Part shown: piece by piece, positions 50,018 to 58,934 of the stretch
Position numbering within the stretch: the stretch's first letter is position 1
Layout of the letters: each line of letters starts with the position of its first letter
Assembly: GCF_026460945.1 (NCBI RefSeq)
Contig: NZ_JAOVZV010000010.1
Span: 186,001 to 250,000 of the forward strand
DNA: 64,000 nucleotides
Direction: 5' to 3'
From: Chryseobacterium luquanense
Lineage (GTDB): Bacteria > Bacteroidota > Bacteroidia > Flavobacteriales > Weeksellaceae
Position numbers and translations under genes: made by a program
The notes under the pieces: model-generated
What the model saw: the letters and a program-made list of their open reading frames with translations, nothing else
What the model was told of the DNA's origin: nothing
Database searches by the model: none

Positions 50018-50908
50018 ATGAAGGACAGAAAAAGAGCAATGGGACGTGGTTTGGGAGCAATTCTAAGTGCAGAATCCAAAGCTACAGTCAACACAGCAAC
50101 TGATGAAGGAGCAGATAAATTCGTTGGAAATATCATGGAGGTTTCCATGGAAGATATTTACCCGAATCCTACACAGCCAAGAACTTATTTTGACGAAAAA
50201 GCATTAAACGAATTAGCGCAGTCGATTACGAATTTGGGTGTAATTCAACCTATTACATTAAGAAAAGACGGCGAAAAATTTGAAATTATTTCCGGGGAAA
50301 GACGTTTCAGAGCAAGTAAAATTGCGGGTTTGTCTTCAATTCCTGCATATATTCGTTTGGTAAATGATCAGGAGCTTCTTGAAATGGCTCTTGTGGAAAA
50401 TATTCAGCGTGAAGATCTTGATGCCATCGAGATTGCATTAACATATCACAGACTTTTGGAAGAAATCGGTCTTACTCAGGAAAATTTGAGCCAAAGAATC
50501 GGGAAAGACAGAAGTACGATTACCAATTCCATCAGATTGTTGAGGTTGAGCCCGGATATTCAGAATGCAATCAGAAGCGGAGAAATTTCTGCAGGACATG
50601 GTAGAGCAATCATCAGTCTTGAAAATGAAGAACATCAGCAAATTTTATTTGATTTAATTATCAAAGAAAAACTAAATGTTCGTCAGTCTGAACAAGCTGC
50701 AACTGCTTTGAAAAATCCAAAATCTCCTGCTGCAAAAAGAGCAAAAGCTGAGCTTTCAAATAATTATAAAAGAGCACAGAAAACTATTGCAGATATTCTT
50801 GATGTAAAAGTTGAAATCAAAACAACAGGGACCGGCAAAAAAGGGAAAATTGTTTTAGATTTTAAAAATGAAGATGAGCTGGAATATATTTTATCTCATA
50901 TTAAATAA
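50018..50908 (+). CDS. parB: Chromosome-partitioning protein ParB (Spo0J)
   Basis: A 296-aa ParB. It opens with the ParA-stimulating MGRGLGAIL motif near residue 8, then the CTPase/N-terminal domain with NPTQPRTYFDE and the IISGERRFRASK box (about residues 90-101), the helix-turn-helix (LTQENLSQRIGKDRSTITNSIRLLRL), and a C-terminal dimer domain. It loads at parS sites to begin segregation. DUF5683 follows with no gap. Confidence 0.95.
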   Translation: MKDRKRAMGRGLGAILSAESKATVNTATDEGADKFVGNIMEVSMEDIYPNPTQPRTYFDEKALNELAQSITNLGVIQPITLRKDGEKFEIISGERRFRASKIAGLSSIPAYIRLVNDQELLEMALVENIQREDLDAIEIALTYHRLLEEIGLTQENLSQRIGKDRSTITNSIRLLRLSPDIQNAIRSGEISAGHGRAIISLENEEHQQILFDLIIKEKLNVRQSEQAATALKNPKSPAAKRAKAELSNNYKRAQKTIADILDVKVEIKTTGTGKKGKIVLDFKNEDELEYILSHIK

Positions 50909-51547
50909 ATGAAAAACTTACTTTTCACTTTTTTCCTTTTATTATCGGGATTGGCTTTTTCACAAACTAACCCGAGAGATACTGTAAGACTTGAGCATTA
51001 CGCTACAGACAGTATTCCTGCTGCAAAACCACAAGCTTCAGCAGAAGTGATAAAGGAAATTGAAAAAGCAAATGCTCCTGCAAAATTAAGGGTTAAAAAA
51101 CTCAATCCTACAAAAGCAGGTTTGTATTCTGCTGTTTTACCGGGTTTAGGGCAGGTTTACAACAAGAAATATTGGAAAGTGCCAATTGTTTTGGGAGCAG
51201 TAGGAACCGGAGCAGGTATTGCTGTCTGGAATCAAAACCAGTATGAAAAATACCGTGAATATTACATTGCAAAATTGAACGGCGCGCCCAATGATTTTCT
51301 AAAACGAAATCCAACTTTAGATGCAACAGCTTTGGGAAATGCACAAGACAGGATGAAAAGACAGCGTGATTATGCAATTGCGATTACAGGTTTAATTTAC
51401 ATTTTAGGAATTGTAGATGCGGTTGTAGATGCACATTTATACGAAGGTCGTAAAGATCCGGATTTAACGTTTGCTCCTGCTGTAATTTATGACGATTATA
51501 ATGTAAGTCCGCCAAAAACTGGGTTGGCTTTAAGTTTAAAATTTTAA
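50909..51547 (+). CDS. DUF5683 membrane/exported protein
   Basis: A 212-aa protein of DUF5683. It has a signal peptide (MKNLLFTFFLLLSGLAFSQ), then the family block KAGLYSAVLPGLGQVYNKKYWKVPIVLG (about residues 68-95) and two membrane helices (VGTGAGIAVWNQN; YAIAITGLIYILGIVDAVVDAHL). The ATG abuts the parB stop. The function is unknown, but its place between parB and dapB is typical of Flavobacteriia. Confidence 0.88.
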   Translation: MKNLLFTFFLLLSGLAFSQTNPRDTVRLEHYATDSIPAAKPQASAEVIKEIEKANAPAKLRVKKLNPTKAGLYSAVLPGLGQVYNKKYWKVPIVLGAVGTGAGIAVWNQNQYEKYREYYIAKLNGAPNDFLKRNPTLDATALGNAQDRMKRQRDYAIAITGLIYILGIVDAVVDAHLYEGRKDPDLTFAPAVIYDDYNVSPPKTGLALSLKF

Positions 51548-51578
51548 AATTATAATTAAGAGAAATAACTATTTATAT

Positions 51579-51634
51579 ATGGAATCCTCCTTGATTTGTA
51601 GACGTAAAAATCGATGAAAATTAAAGGATTCCAT
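51579..51634 (+). other. Stem-loop in the dapB leader
   Basis: A 10-bp perfect inverted pair (51579-51588 and 51625-51634) with an inner GATTT/AAATC pairing, 30 nt before the dapB start. It could be a structured leader or a weak terminator of the DUF5683 transcript. Confidence 0.4.
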
Positions 51635-51664
51635 GTGACAAATAAAAAAAAATAAAATCTACAT

Positions 51665-52366
51665 ATGAAAATAGCATTAGTTGGATATGGGAGAATGGGG
51701 AAGATTATTGATGAAATTGCCTTAAAAAAAGGTCATGAAGTGGTTGCCCGTTTAAAAGAAACTCCGACTGCTGAAAATCTTAATAATCCAGATGTTGTGA
51801 TCGAATTTTCTCTTCCTGAAGTAGCTTTTGATAATATTAAAGCATGTCTAGAAAATAAAATTCCTGTAATCAGCGGAACAACAGGCTGGCTTGAAAGAAA
51901 ACCCGAAATTGAAAATATTGCAGTTCAGAATGAAACTGCATTTTTATATGGCTCAAACTTTAGTTTAGGCGTGAATTTATTTTTTGCCTTAAACGAAAAA
52001 CTAGCCAATTTAATGAAAAATGTGAACGAATATTCTTGCCAGTTAGAAGAGATTCATCACATTCATAAACTTGATGCGCCAAGTGGAACCGCAATTTCTC
52101 TCGCGGAAGGAATTATTAAAAACAACGATAAATTCGATGCATGGAAATTAGAAGAAACTCAGGAAAAACAGTTGGGTATTTTTGCCATTCGTGAAGATGA
52201 AGTTCCGGGAACACATTCTGTTTATTACAGAAGTGAAGTCGACGAAATTGAAATAAAACATACTGCATATAACAGAAACGGCTTTGCTTTGGGGGCTGTA
52301 GTTGCTGCAGAATGGATTAAAGATAAAAAAGGGAACTTTACAATGAAAGACGTTTTAGGACTCTAA
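51665..52366 (+). CDS. dapB: 4-Hydroxy-tetrahydrodipicolinate reductase
   Basis: A 233-aa DapB, reducing hydroxy-tetrahydrodipicolinate with NAD(P)H in the lysine/diaminopimelate pathway. It has the Rossmann GYGRMGK at about residues 7-13, the VISGTTGWLER segment, the EIHHIHKLDAPSGTA motif with the catalytic His and Lys, and the HTAYNRNGFALGAV end. Residues are as expected for the family. Confidence 0.97.
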   Translation: MKIALVGYGRMGKIIDEIALKKGHEVVARLKETPTAENLNNPDVVIEFSLPEVAFDNIKACLENKIPVISGTTGWLERKPEIENIAVQNETAFLYGSNFSLGVNLFFALNEKLANLMKNVNEYSCQLEEIHHIHKLDAPSGTAISLAEGIIKNNDKFDAWKLEETQEKQLGIFAIREDEVPGTHSVYYRSEVDEIEIKHTAYNRNGFALGAVVAAEWIKDKKGNFTMKDVLGL

Positions 52367-52478
52367 ATTTGTAACAAAATCCTTACATTGCAAACTAATA
52401 ATAGAGAACTTGTGTAAGAATCTATTACTTATTACACATTGCTCATTAATCATAATTACAGATTAGGCACAAAAATTT

Positions 52479-54137
52479 ATGAATTATTTTTTAACGTACA
52501 CAGTTTATGTTCTCATTTTATCAGTATTGATGGGGATTTCCACTTGGAAGCTGTTTAAGAAATTGGGGTATAGTCCGTTATTTGCATTTATACCTTTCTA
52601 CAATTATTTCATTATACTTAAAGAAACAAAACACCCGAAATGGTGGGCGCTTTTATCATATCTACCGATTGTAGGTCCTATTATGATGAGTGTTTTTCAT
52701 TTGTATTTGGTGAAAAAATTCGGAAAAAATCTTTTCAAAGATCAGTTACTGACTGTGATTTTGCCTTTCATTTACATGGCAACAATCAATTATTCTAAAG
52801 ATACTGAGATTGAAGACGAAAACGATTTATATTTAACAGACGACGAAAAAAACGCCAAAAAGAAAGATACCTTTATGGGATCGATTACTTTTGCGGTAGT
52901 TTTCGCTACAATCATTCACGTTTTTGTAACGCAGCCTTTCGGAATTCCTACCGGATCAATGGAAAGAACTTTATTGGTTGGAGATTTCCTTTTTGTAAAC
53001 AAATGGAGCTACGGTTACAGATTACCAATGCGTCCTGTTGCAATTCCTTTCTTACAGGGAACTATTATGGATACAGGAAAACCTGGAAATCCTAAAGACG
53101 ATCCTAAATCTTATGTTGACGGAATAAAATTACCTTACGAAAGAATTTTCCAATTCAGCAAACCTCAAAAAAATGAAATTGTTGTTTTCAATTATCCACA
53201 AGATTCTGTACACACTGCAATTGACAGAAAAGATCCTTATGTAAAGAGATTGGTTGCTGTGGCAGGTGATACTTTTGAAATGAGAAACGGAAGACTTTTC
53301 GTAAACGGAAAACCGGAAACCGTTTTAGGAGATCAGGAAGTTCAGCACAGATATATTGTTAATACAGGAAGCCAGCTTGATATTCCAAGTTTATACAATA
53401 CTTTTGGATTTTTACCGGTTCAGGAGATTCCAAATGGGAACGGATTTGTTTATGCTTTCCAAGGTCTAACTGATAAAACGGCTGCAGAAATCAAAAAACT
53501 TCCTCAGGTGATTGATATGAAGGAAGATATTCAGCCTAAAGGAGAATCTGCGGTTTCTTACAGAGACGAAGCAAGAACTAAAATTGATACAACACAATCT
53601 ATTTTCCCCATTAATAGTGGATGGAATCAAGATCAATATGGTCCGCTTAAAATTCCTAAAAAAGGAGATGTTGTTGCTCTTAATGAGAAAACTTTACCAG
53701 AATATCAGTGGATTATTTCTAAATATGAAAATAATAAATTAGAAAATAAAAACGGAAAAATTTTCGTCAACGGAAAAGAAACAAATCAATATACAATTCA
53801 GCAGGATTATTATATGATGGTAGGAGACAACAGAGATGCTTCTTTGGATGCAAGATTCTTTGGTTTCGTTCCGGAAGAAAATATTGTTGGAAGACCAATG
53901 TTCACTTGGATGAGTTTAGAGGGTGCATTTAGAGATAATAGTTCGAGTTATCAAGCCAATAAAGGTTGGTTTTTTGGTATGAAAGTTCGTTGGGAAAGAA
54001 TGTTTAAAGCTACAAACACAGGAGAAGCCAACAAAACTTCTTATTGGTGGGTTGCAGCAATGATTTTAATTCTTTTCTTTGGCTGGGAATATTTTGTAAA
54101 ATTATTCGGAAAGAAGAAAAAAGAAGACGAGATTTAA
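52479..54137 (+). CDS. lepB: Signal peptidase I
   Basis: A 552-aa signal peptidase I of the large Bacteroidetes form. Residues 1-105 are a DUF5684-like membrane domain with three helices. A further membrane helix is followed by the catalytic Ser in PTGSMERTLL (about residue 160) and the general-base Lys in VKRLVAVAGD (about 257). A long insert follows, then GDNRDASLDARFFGFV, and a C-terminal membrane helix. It cleaves signal peptides of exported proteins. It is about twice E. coli LepB size because of the N-terminal domain and the insert. Confidence 0.95.
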   Translation: MNYFLTYTVYVLILSVLMGISTWKLFKKLGYSPLFAFIPFYNYFIILKETKHPKWWALLSYLPIVGPIMMSVFHLYLVKKFGKNLFKDQLLTVILPFIYMATINYSKDTEIEDENDLYLTDDEKNAKKKDTFMGSITFAVVFATIIHVFVTQPFGIPTGSMERTLLVGDFLFVNKWSYGYRLPMRPVAIPFLQGTIMDTGKPGNPKDDPKSYVDGIKLPYERIFQFSKPQKNEIVVFNYPQDSVHTAIDRKDPYVKRLVAVAGDTFEMRNGRLFVNGKPETVLGDQEVQHRYIVNTGSQLDIPSLYNTFGFLPVQEIPNGNGFVYAFQGLTDKTAAEIKKLPQVIDMKEDIQPKGESAVSYRDEARTKIDTTQSIFPINSGWNQDQYGPLKIPKKGDVVALNEKTLPEYQWIISKYENNKLENKNGKIFVNGKETNQYTIQQDYYMMVGDNRDASLDARFFGFVPEENIVGRPMFTWMSLEGAFRDNSSSYQANKGWFFGMKVRWERMFKATNTGEANKTSYWWVAAMILILFFGWEYFVKLFGKKKKEDEI

Positions 54138-54157
54138 TCAATAATAAAAAAATAAAT

Positions 54158-54189
54158 AAAATGAAGTATTTGAAAAAGTACTTCATTTT
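54158..54189 (+). terminator. Rho-independent terminator of lepB
   Basis: An 11-bp perfect stem (54158-54168 and 54179-54189), a 10-nt loop, 20 nt past the lepB stop and 13 nt before the WbqC gene. Confidence 0.65.
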
Positions 54190-54202
54190 TCTATAAAGGG
54201 CT

Positions 54203-54817
54203 ATGCAAAATATATTATTACCGGTATTTTATTTACCACCCATTTCATGGTTTTCAGAGTTTTTGAATACTGAAAACGAAGTGATTTTCGAACAGTTTGA
54301 AAGCTTCCCGAAGCAAACCTTTAGAAATCGCACAAATATCTATGGAGCCAATGGTAAACTTTCATTAATTATTCCGATTGTTCATAATGGAAACCGAGAA
54401 TTTAAAAATACCGAAATGTCTTATCGTGAAGACTGGCAAAAAATTCACTGGAAATCTATTAAAACAGTATATCAAGGTTCGCCATATTTTGAATACTATG
54501 AAGACAAATTGGAGAAAATTTTTGAAAAGAAAGAAAAATTTCTGCTGGATTTCAATTTGAAAAGTATAGAAGTCGTTCAAAATATTTTAAAAACAGAAAA
54601 GGCATACTCTTTGAATAAAGAATATTTTAAAAATCCGGAAGAAGTAAATTTCAGAGATAAATTTTCACCAAAAAAGCCTTTAGAATACGAGTTGGAAGAA
54701 TATTATCAAACCTTCTCAGACAAGTTTGGTTTCTTGGAAGATTTATCGATTATTGATCTTATTTGTAACAAAGGTCCGGAATCTCTTACTTATATTAAAA
54801 ATATTAAATGTAAATAA
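54203..54817 (+). CDS. WbqC family protein
   Basis: A 204-aa WbqC-like protein. It has a LPVFYLPPISWFSEFL start, an FPKQTFRNRTNIYGANGKLSLIIPI block, the IHWKSIKTVYQGSPYFEYY motif of the family, and a FLEDLSIIDLICNKG end. The family is linked to sugar or polysaccharide biosynthesis, with no defined reaction. It is usually next to lepB in Flavobacteriia. Confidence 0.85.
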   Translation: MQNILLPVFYLPPISWFSEFLNTENEVIFEQFESFPKQTFRNRTNIYGANGKLSLIIPIVHNGNREFKNTEMSYREDWQKIHWKSIKTVYQGSPYFEYYEDKLEKIFEKKEKFLLDFNLKSIEVVQNILKTEKAYSLNKEYFKNPEEVNFRDKFSPKKPLEYELEEYYQTFSDKFGFLEDLSIIDLICNKGPESLTYIKNIKCK

Positions 54818-54888
54818 TATTAACTCATCGTGAGAAAATAGTTTACGAAACAGGTTGATAAAAAAGCATTTATAAATAAAATGGACAT

Positions 54889-56574
54889 ATGAAAAAGGTA
54901 TTGTTAGCAGCAGTTTTTTTAGCAGGTTTTACTTATTCTTCAGCTCAAGAGACGCCAAAAACTGAGTCGAAAGAAGATAAAGATTTAATGACTTGGTATC
55001 ATAAAGATTTTGCGACTTCAAAAGTGTATGGTGTAAATACAGAAAATGCTTATAAATTTTTAGAATCAAAAGGTTTAAAACCTAAAACTGTAGTTGTAGG
55101 TGTTTTAGACAGTGGTGTTCAGGTTGATCATCCCGGATTAGTTAAAAATATGTGGTCAAATCCTAATGAAGTTCCGAATAACGGTAAAGACGATGACGGA
55201 AACGGTTATGTCGACGACGTTCACGGCTGGAATTTTATTGGTGGTAAAAATGGCGATATCGACATCGACAATATGGAAGTAACTCGAGTTGTCGCTAAAT
55301 ACAAACCTGTTTTCGAAGGTTCTAATTCTACTCAAAACAAAGCAAATCAGGCAAAAATGAAGGAGGAATTTGAGATGTATATGAAGTCGAAGGAACTTTT
55401 TACAAAGAAAAGTGTTGATGCAAGACAAAGTTTCCAACGTTATTCAATGATTAACGAATCGATTCCTGAGATGGTAAAGATTTTGGGAGGAAAACCGTTA
55501 ACAGCTGAAACAGTAAAAAATAAAAAGCCTTCTACTCAGCAAGAAGCTGCTGCACTTGAAATTTTATCAATTATTTTGAATAATCCTGAATATGCAGGAA
55601 AACCAGCGACTGAAGTAGAATCAAAGCTTAAAGAAGAAATGAAAGAAGCTTTAGATCATTTCGGTCCAATGGCAAAGCAATATGATATTAATTATGATCC
55701 GAGAGCGGAAATTGTAGGTGATCACTATGATGATTATTCAGAAAAAATCTATGGAAATAATCATTATGAAGGTCCGGATGCAACTCACGGAACTCACGTT
55801 TCGGGAATTATTGCAGGATCACCTCAAGGTAGCGAAATACAATATGGTGTTGCTTCAAAAGTGGCAAAAATCATGACGGTAAGAACGGTTCCAAACGGTG
55901 ATGAGAGAGATAAAGATGTTGCAAATGCAATAAGATACGCAGTAGATAACGGAGCGAAAGTTTTAAATATGAGCTTTGGAAAACCTGTCTCTCCAGGGAA
56001 AAATGTAGTTTGGGATGCATTTAAATATGCTGAAGATAAAGGAGTTCTTTTGGTGAAAGCTGCCGGAAATGAAAATGAAGATGTTGCAGAGCATTTAGCT
56101 TATCCAACAAATTTTAAAAATATTACAGACGAAGCTCCATTTGTAAATAACGTTATGGTTGTTGGAGCAAGTACCAACAAAAATGATGCATTAAGAGCTG
56201 ATTTCTCAAATTACAATAAGAAAATGGTAAATGTTTTTGCTCCTGGAGATCAAATTTATTCTACTGTTACAAAAGGTAAATATGAATATCTTCAGGGAAC
56301 TTCTATGGCATCACCAGTTGCAGCGGGAGCAGCAGCAGTTTTATTAGCTTATATGCCGAATTTAAAACCTGCTCAGATTATTGAATCTCTAGTGAAAACA
56401 AGTAATTTGAGTTCTTCAAATGAGTTTGGTGAAAAATCTCAGGCAGGAGGTGTAATTGATGTGAAAAAAGCTGCAGAATATGCGTATGCAAATTTCTATG
56501 ACGGAAAATCAAATACAAAAAAAACAAAAACTGTAAAAAAATCAAGACCGGCAAAGAGATCTGTAAAGAAATAG
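54889..56574 (+). CDS. Secreted subtilisin-like serine protease (S8)
   Basis: A 561-aa subtilase. There is a signal peptide (MKKVLLAAVFLAGFTYSSAQ), then the Asp block GVLDSGVQVDHPG (Asp74), a long insertion of ~170 residues, the His block THGTHVSGIIAG (about residue 300), and the Ser block GTSMASPVAAG (about 471). The end is Lys-rich (TKKTKTVKKSRPAKR), with no T9SS domain. The catalytic triad is complete. It is likely a periplasmic or secreted protease. Confidence 0.93.
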   Translation: MKKVLLAAVFLAGFTYSSAQETPKTESKEDKDLMTWYHKDFATSKVYGVNTENAYKFLESKGLKPKTVVVGVLDSGVQVDHPGLVKNMWSNPNEVPNNGKDDDGNGYVDDVHGWNFIGGKNGDIDIDNMEVTRVVAKYKPVFEGSNSTQNKANQAKMKEEFEMYMKSKELFTKKSVDARQSFQRYSMINESIPEMVKILGGKPLTAETVKNKKPSTQQEAAALEILSIILNNPEYAGKPATEVESKLKEEMKEALDHFGPMAKQYDINYDPRAEIVGDHYDDYSEKIYGNNHYEGPDATHGTHVSGIIAGSPQGSEIQYGVASKVAKIMTVRTVPNGDERDKDVANAIRYAVDNGAKVLNMSFGKPVSPGKNVVWDAFKYAEDKGVLLVKAAGNENEDVAEHLAYPTNFKNITDEAPFVNNVMVVGASTNKNDALRADFSNYNKKMVNVFAPGDQIYSTVTKGKYEYLQGTSMASPVAAGAAAVLLAYMPNLKPAQIIESLVKTSNLSSSNEFGEKSQAGGVIDVKKAAEYAYANFYDGKSNTKKTKTVKKSRPAKRSVKK

Positions 56575-56602
56575 TAATCAGATAGATTATCAGTATAAAC
56601 CT

Positions 56603-56627
56603 TAAAGCCTGAGTTTTTCAGGCTTTA
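56603..56627 (+). terminator. Rho-independent terminator of the S8 gene
   Basis: A 10-bp stem (56603-56612 and 56618-56627) with a 5-nt loop and a following T-run, 29 nt after the stop. Confidence 0.8.
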
Positions 56628-56699
56628 TTTTTTTGAAATAAATAAAATTTGGCACGGTTTTTTGTGGTATCTTTAATGTTAAAATAATAAAACTACAAT

Positions 56700-57197
56700 A
56701 TGAAAAAGCTACTACTTGCAGGTATAGTGGGAACCTCACTTTTTGCAGTGTCTTGTTCCACAGTTAATAAAGCAAAAGACGCACAAGCTGTAAGGTCAGA
56801 ATTTCTAAAAATGAAAGGTGACTGGCAAATCGTAAGCATCAATTATGATAAGCAATACAAAATCAAACCTTTTGACGAAGGCGCAGATGCACAATGTTTC
56901 GTCGGAAGTCACTGGAGATTTATTCCTAATAATTACTCAGGATCTTATACATTAAACGGAGGTGGTTCTTGTCCTAAATTAATTCAGGCAATTAAAGTTG
57001 ATATAAAAGGTGATACTTTTACTTTCAAAAAAATTGCAGATGGTACAAAAGCTAAACAAAATACAGCAGGATATACTTTAAACGTAATTAATTCCGATAC
57101 TGATCAGTTTTCTTTAGAACAAAATGTACCATTTGATGGAAATTCTATAAAAGTGGTTTACAACTTCGAAAGAACAGGAATGGATTACACTAGATAA
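56700..57197 (+). CDS. Lipocalin-like lipoprotein
   Basis: A 165-aa lipoprotein with the lipobox Cys at residue 19 (FAVSC). The mature part has the lipocalin-like GDWQIVSINYDKQYKI start and a run of strands, with a Cys pair (QCFVGSHW and GGGSCPK) that could form a disulfide. It is 20 nt from the OmpA gene on the same strand. Confidence 0.75.
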   Translation: MKKLLLAGIVGTSLFAVSCSTVNKAKDAQAVRSEFLKMKGDWQIVSINYDKQYKIKPFDEGADAQCFVGSHWRFIPNNYSGSYTLNGGGSCPKLIQAIKVDIKGDTFTFKKIADGTKAKQNTAGYTLNVINSDTDQFSLEQNVPFDGNSIKVVYNFERTGMDYTR

Positions 57198-57217
57198 TTA
57201 ACTATAAATATTTTAAG

Positions 57218-57907
57218 ATGAAATTTAATAAAACATATATTAGCGCATTCTTTTTATCATCAGCTTTATTATTAACAAGTTGTGAAGCAGTGCAAAATTC
57301 AAATCACCAACAGAGAGGTACTGCGGTAGGAGTTGCTTCAGGGGCTGTAATTGGTGGTGTGTTAGGAAACAATGTGGGGAAAGGTAAGAATGCTGCATTA
57401 GGAGCTGTTTTAGGTGGAATTATCGGTGGTGTTGCAGGTAACGTAATCGGTAATAAAATGGATAAACAGGCAAAAGATATCAAAGAAACTTTACCGGGAG
57501 CAGAAGTTGAAAGAGTAGGTGATGGTATTAAAATCACAATGAATGAAAGTATTGTTACTTTCGCATTTGATTCGTCAGATCTTACTGCATTAGCAAAAAC
57601 TAATCTTGATAAATTAACTAAAGTACTGGTTGATAATCCAGATACAAATATCAACGTTTATGGTCATACAGATAGCAAAGGTGCAGATGATTATAATCAA
57701 AAATTATCTGAAAGAAGAGCAAATTCTGTAAAATCTTACTTAGTTTCTAAAGGAATTGCTTCAAGCAGATTGTTCGCTTTAGGAGAAGGAGAATCTATGC
57801 CGGTTGCGACAAATGATACCGATGCGGGTAGAGCTAAAAACAGAAGAGTAGAGTTTGCAATTACAGCAAACGAAAAAATGATTAATGATGCTCAACAGGG
57901 TCAATAA
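57218..57907 (+). CDS. OmpA-family lipoprotein with glycine zipper
   Basis: A 229-aa lipoprotein with the lipobox Cys at residue 22 (LLLTSC). Residues ~39-85 form a glycine zipper (GAVIGGVLGNNVGKGKNAALGAVLGGIIGG and following). Residues ~112-222 are an OmpA peptidoglycan-binding domain with the NVYGHTDSKGADDYNQKLSERRA motif. It links the outer membrane to peptidoglycan. A terminator follows the stop. Confidence 0.92.
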   Translation: MKFNKTYISAFFLSSALLLTSCEAVQNSNHQQRGTAVGVASGAVIGGVLGNNVGKGKNAALGAVLGGIIGGVAGNVIGNKMDKQAKDIKETLPGAEVERVGDGIKITMNESIVTFAFDSSDLTALAKTNLDKLTKVLVDNPDTNINVYGHTDSKGADDYNQKLSERRANSVKSYLVSKGIASSRLFALGEGESMPVATNDTDAGRAKNRRVEFAITANEKMINDAQQGQ

Positions 57908-57932
57908 TCATTTAACATATAAATATTATTTC

Positions 57933-57957
57933 AAAAAACCGCTTTTAGCGGTTTTTT
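57933..57957 (+). terminator. Rho-independent terminator of the OmpA gene
   Basis: An 11-bp perfect stem (57933-57943 and 57947-57957) with a TTT loop and trailing T-run. Confidence 0.85.
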
Positions 57958-58019
57958 TGTATTTTTATATCTGATTTTATTGTTTGAAAATCACTATTTT
58001 TGCAATCGAAACCACATAA

Positions 58020-58931
58020 ATGAAGAAATATTTAAAACTGCTTCGTGTAGAACAATGGGTTAAGAATCTTTTTGTTTTCGTTCCTCTCTTTTTCTCCGGT
58101 AATATTAAAAATTTAGATTTACTTACTAAAAGTATTTTCGCATTTGTTATATTTTCTTTGGCAGCGGGCGTTGTTTATATTCTAAACGATTATAATGACA
58201 TTGAAGCTGATAGAAAACATCCTGAAAAAAGACGACGCCCATTAGCAAGCGGCGCTATTTCAAAATCTACTGCGATTGGAGTTTTAATCGGATTGGTAAT
58301 TGTCAATATATTGCTAACTCTGTTTGCTCAGTTTTATTTAAATACTCCAATTTGGAAATTTGTCTCAATCATTGTGATTTATTTTCTAATGAATTTGGCT
58401 TATACATTTAAATTAAAGCATGTTCCCATTATTGATATTTTCATTATTGCAATAGGTTTCGTTCTTCGGGTTCAAGCCGGAGGTTATATTACAGGGATTT
58501 TTATTTCGCAATGGGCAACTTTGCTTACTTTCGTTTTAGCATTGGTTTTAGCCATAGGAAAACGTAGAGGAGAATTAATCAATGCACAAATTTCTGGTAA
58601 AACAAGAAAATCTTTAGACGGTTACAATGTACAGTTTGCAGATATTGCACTTTCAATTTCCATCACATTGGCAATTCTTTGTTACTTGATGTTTACACTT
58701 TCTCCGGAAGTTCAGCTTAAATCGCACTCAAGTATATTTTACACAGTAGTTTTTGTAGTATTTGCATTTTTAAGGTATTTGCAACAGACATTGGTGTACA
58801 ACAGAACGGAATCTCCAACAAAGATTTTATACAGAGATCGTTATATTCAGATTACGTTGGTTTTGTGGGTAGTTTCGTTTTTAATTTTAATTTACTTTAA
58901 AGAAAGTATTCATCAATTTAATTTACTGTAA
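58020..58931 (+). CDS. Polyprenyl-phosphate phosphoribosyltransferase (UbiA family)
   Basis: A 303-aa, about nine-helix UbiA-superfamily enzyme predicted to transfer phosphoribose from PRPP to a polyprenyl phosphate. The NDYNDIEADRKHPEKRRRPLASG block has Asp57, Asp60 and Asp64 of the NDxxDxxxD metal motif, and the second DIFIIAIGFVLRVQAGG motif follows. Both resemble mycobacterial Rv3806c (UbiA) from memory. It is followed by DprE1-like, DprE2-like and HAD genes, which supports polyprenyl-phospho-pentose synthesis. A TATTTTTG element lies at 57995-58002. Confidence 0.88.
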   Translation: MKKYLKLLRVEQWVKNLFVFVPLFFSGNIKNLDLLTKSIFAFVIFSLAAGVVYILNDYNDIEADRKHPEKRRRPLASGAISKSTAIGVLIGLVIVNILLTLFAQFYLNTPIWKFVSIIVIYFLMNLAYTFKLKHVPIIDIFIIAIGFVLRVQAGGYITGIFISQWATLLTFVLALVLAIGKRRGELINAQISGKTRKSLDGYNVQFADIALSISITLAILCYLMFTLSPEVQLKSHSSIFYTVVFVVFAFLRYLQQTLVYNRTESPTKILYRDRYIQITLVLWVVSFLILIYFKESIHQFNLL

Positions 58932-58934
58932 ATA

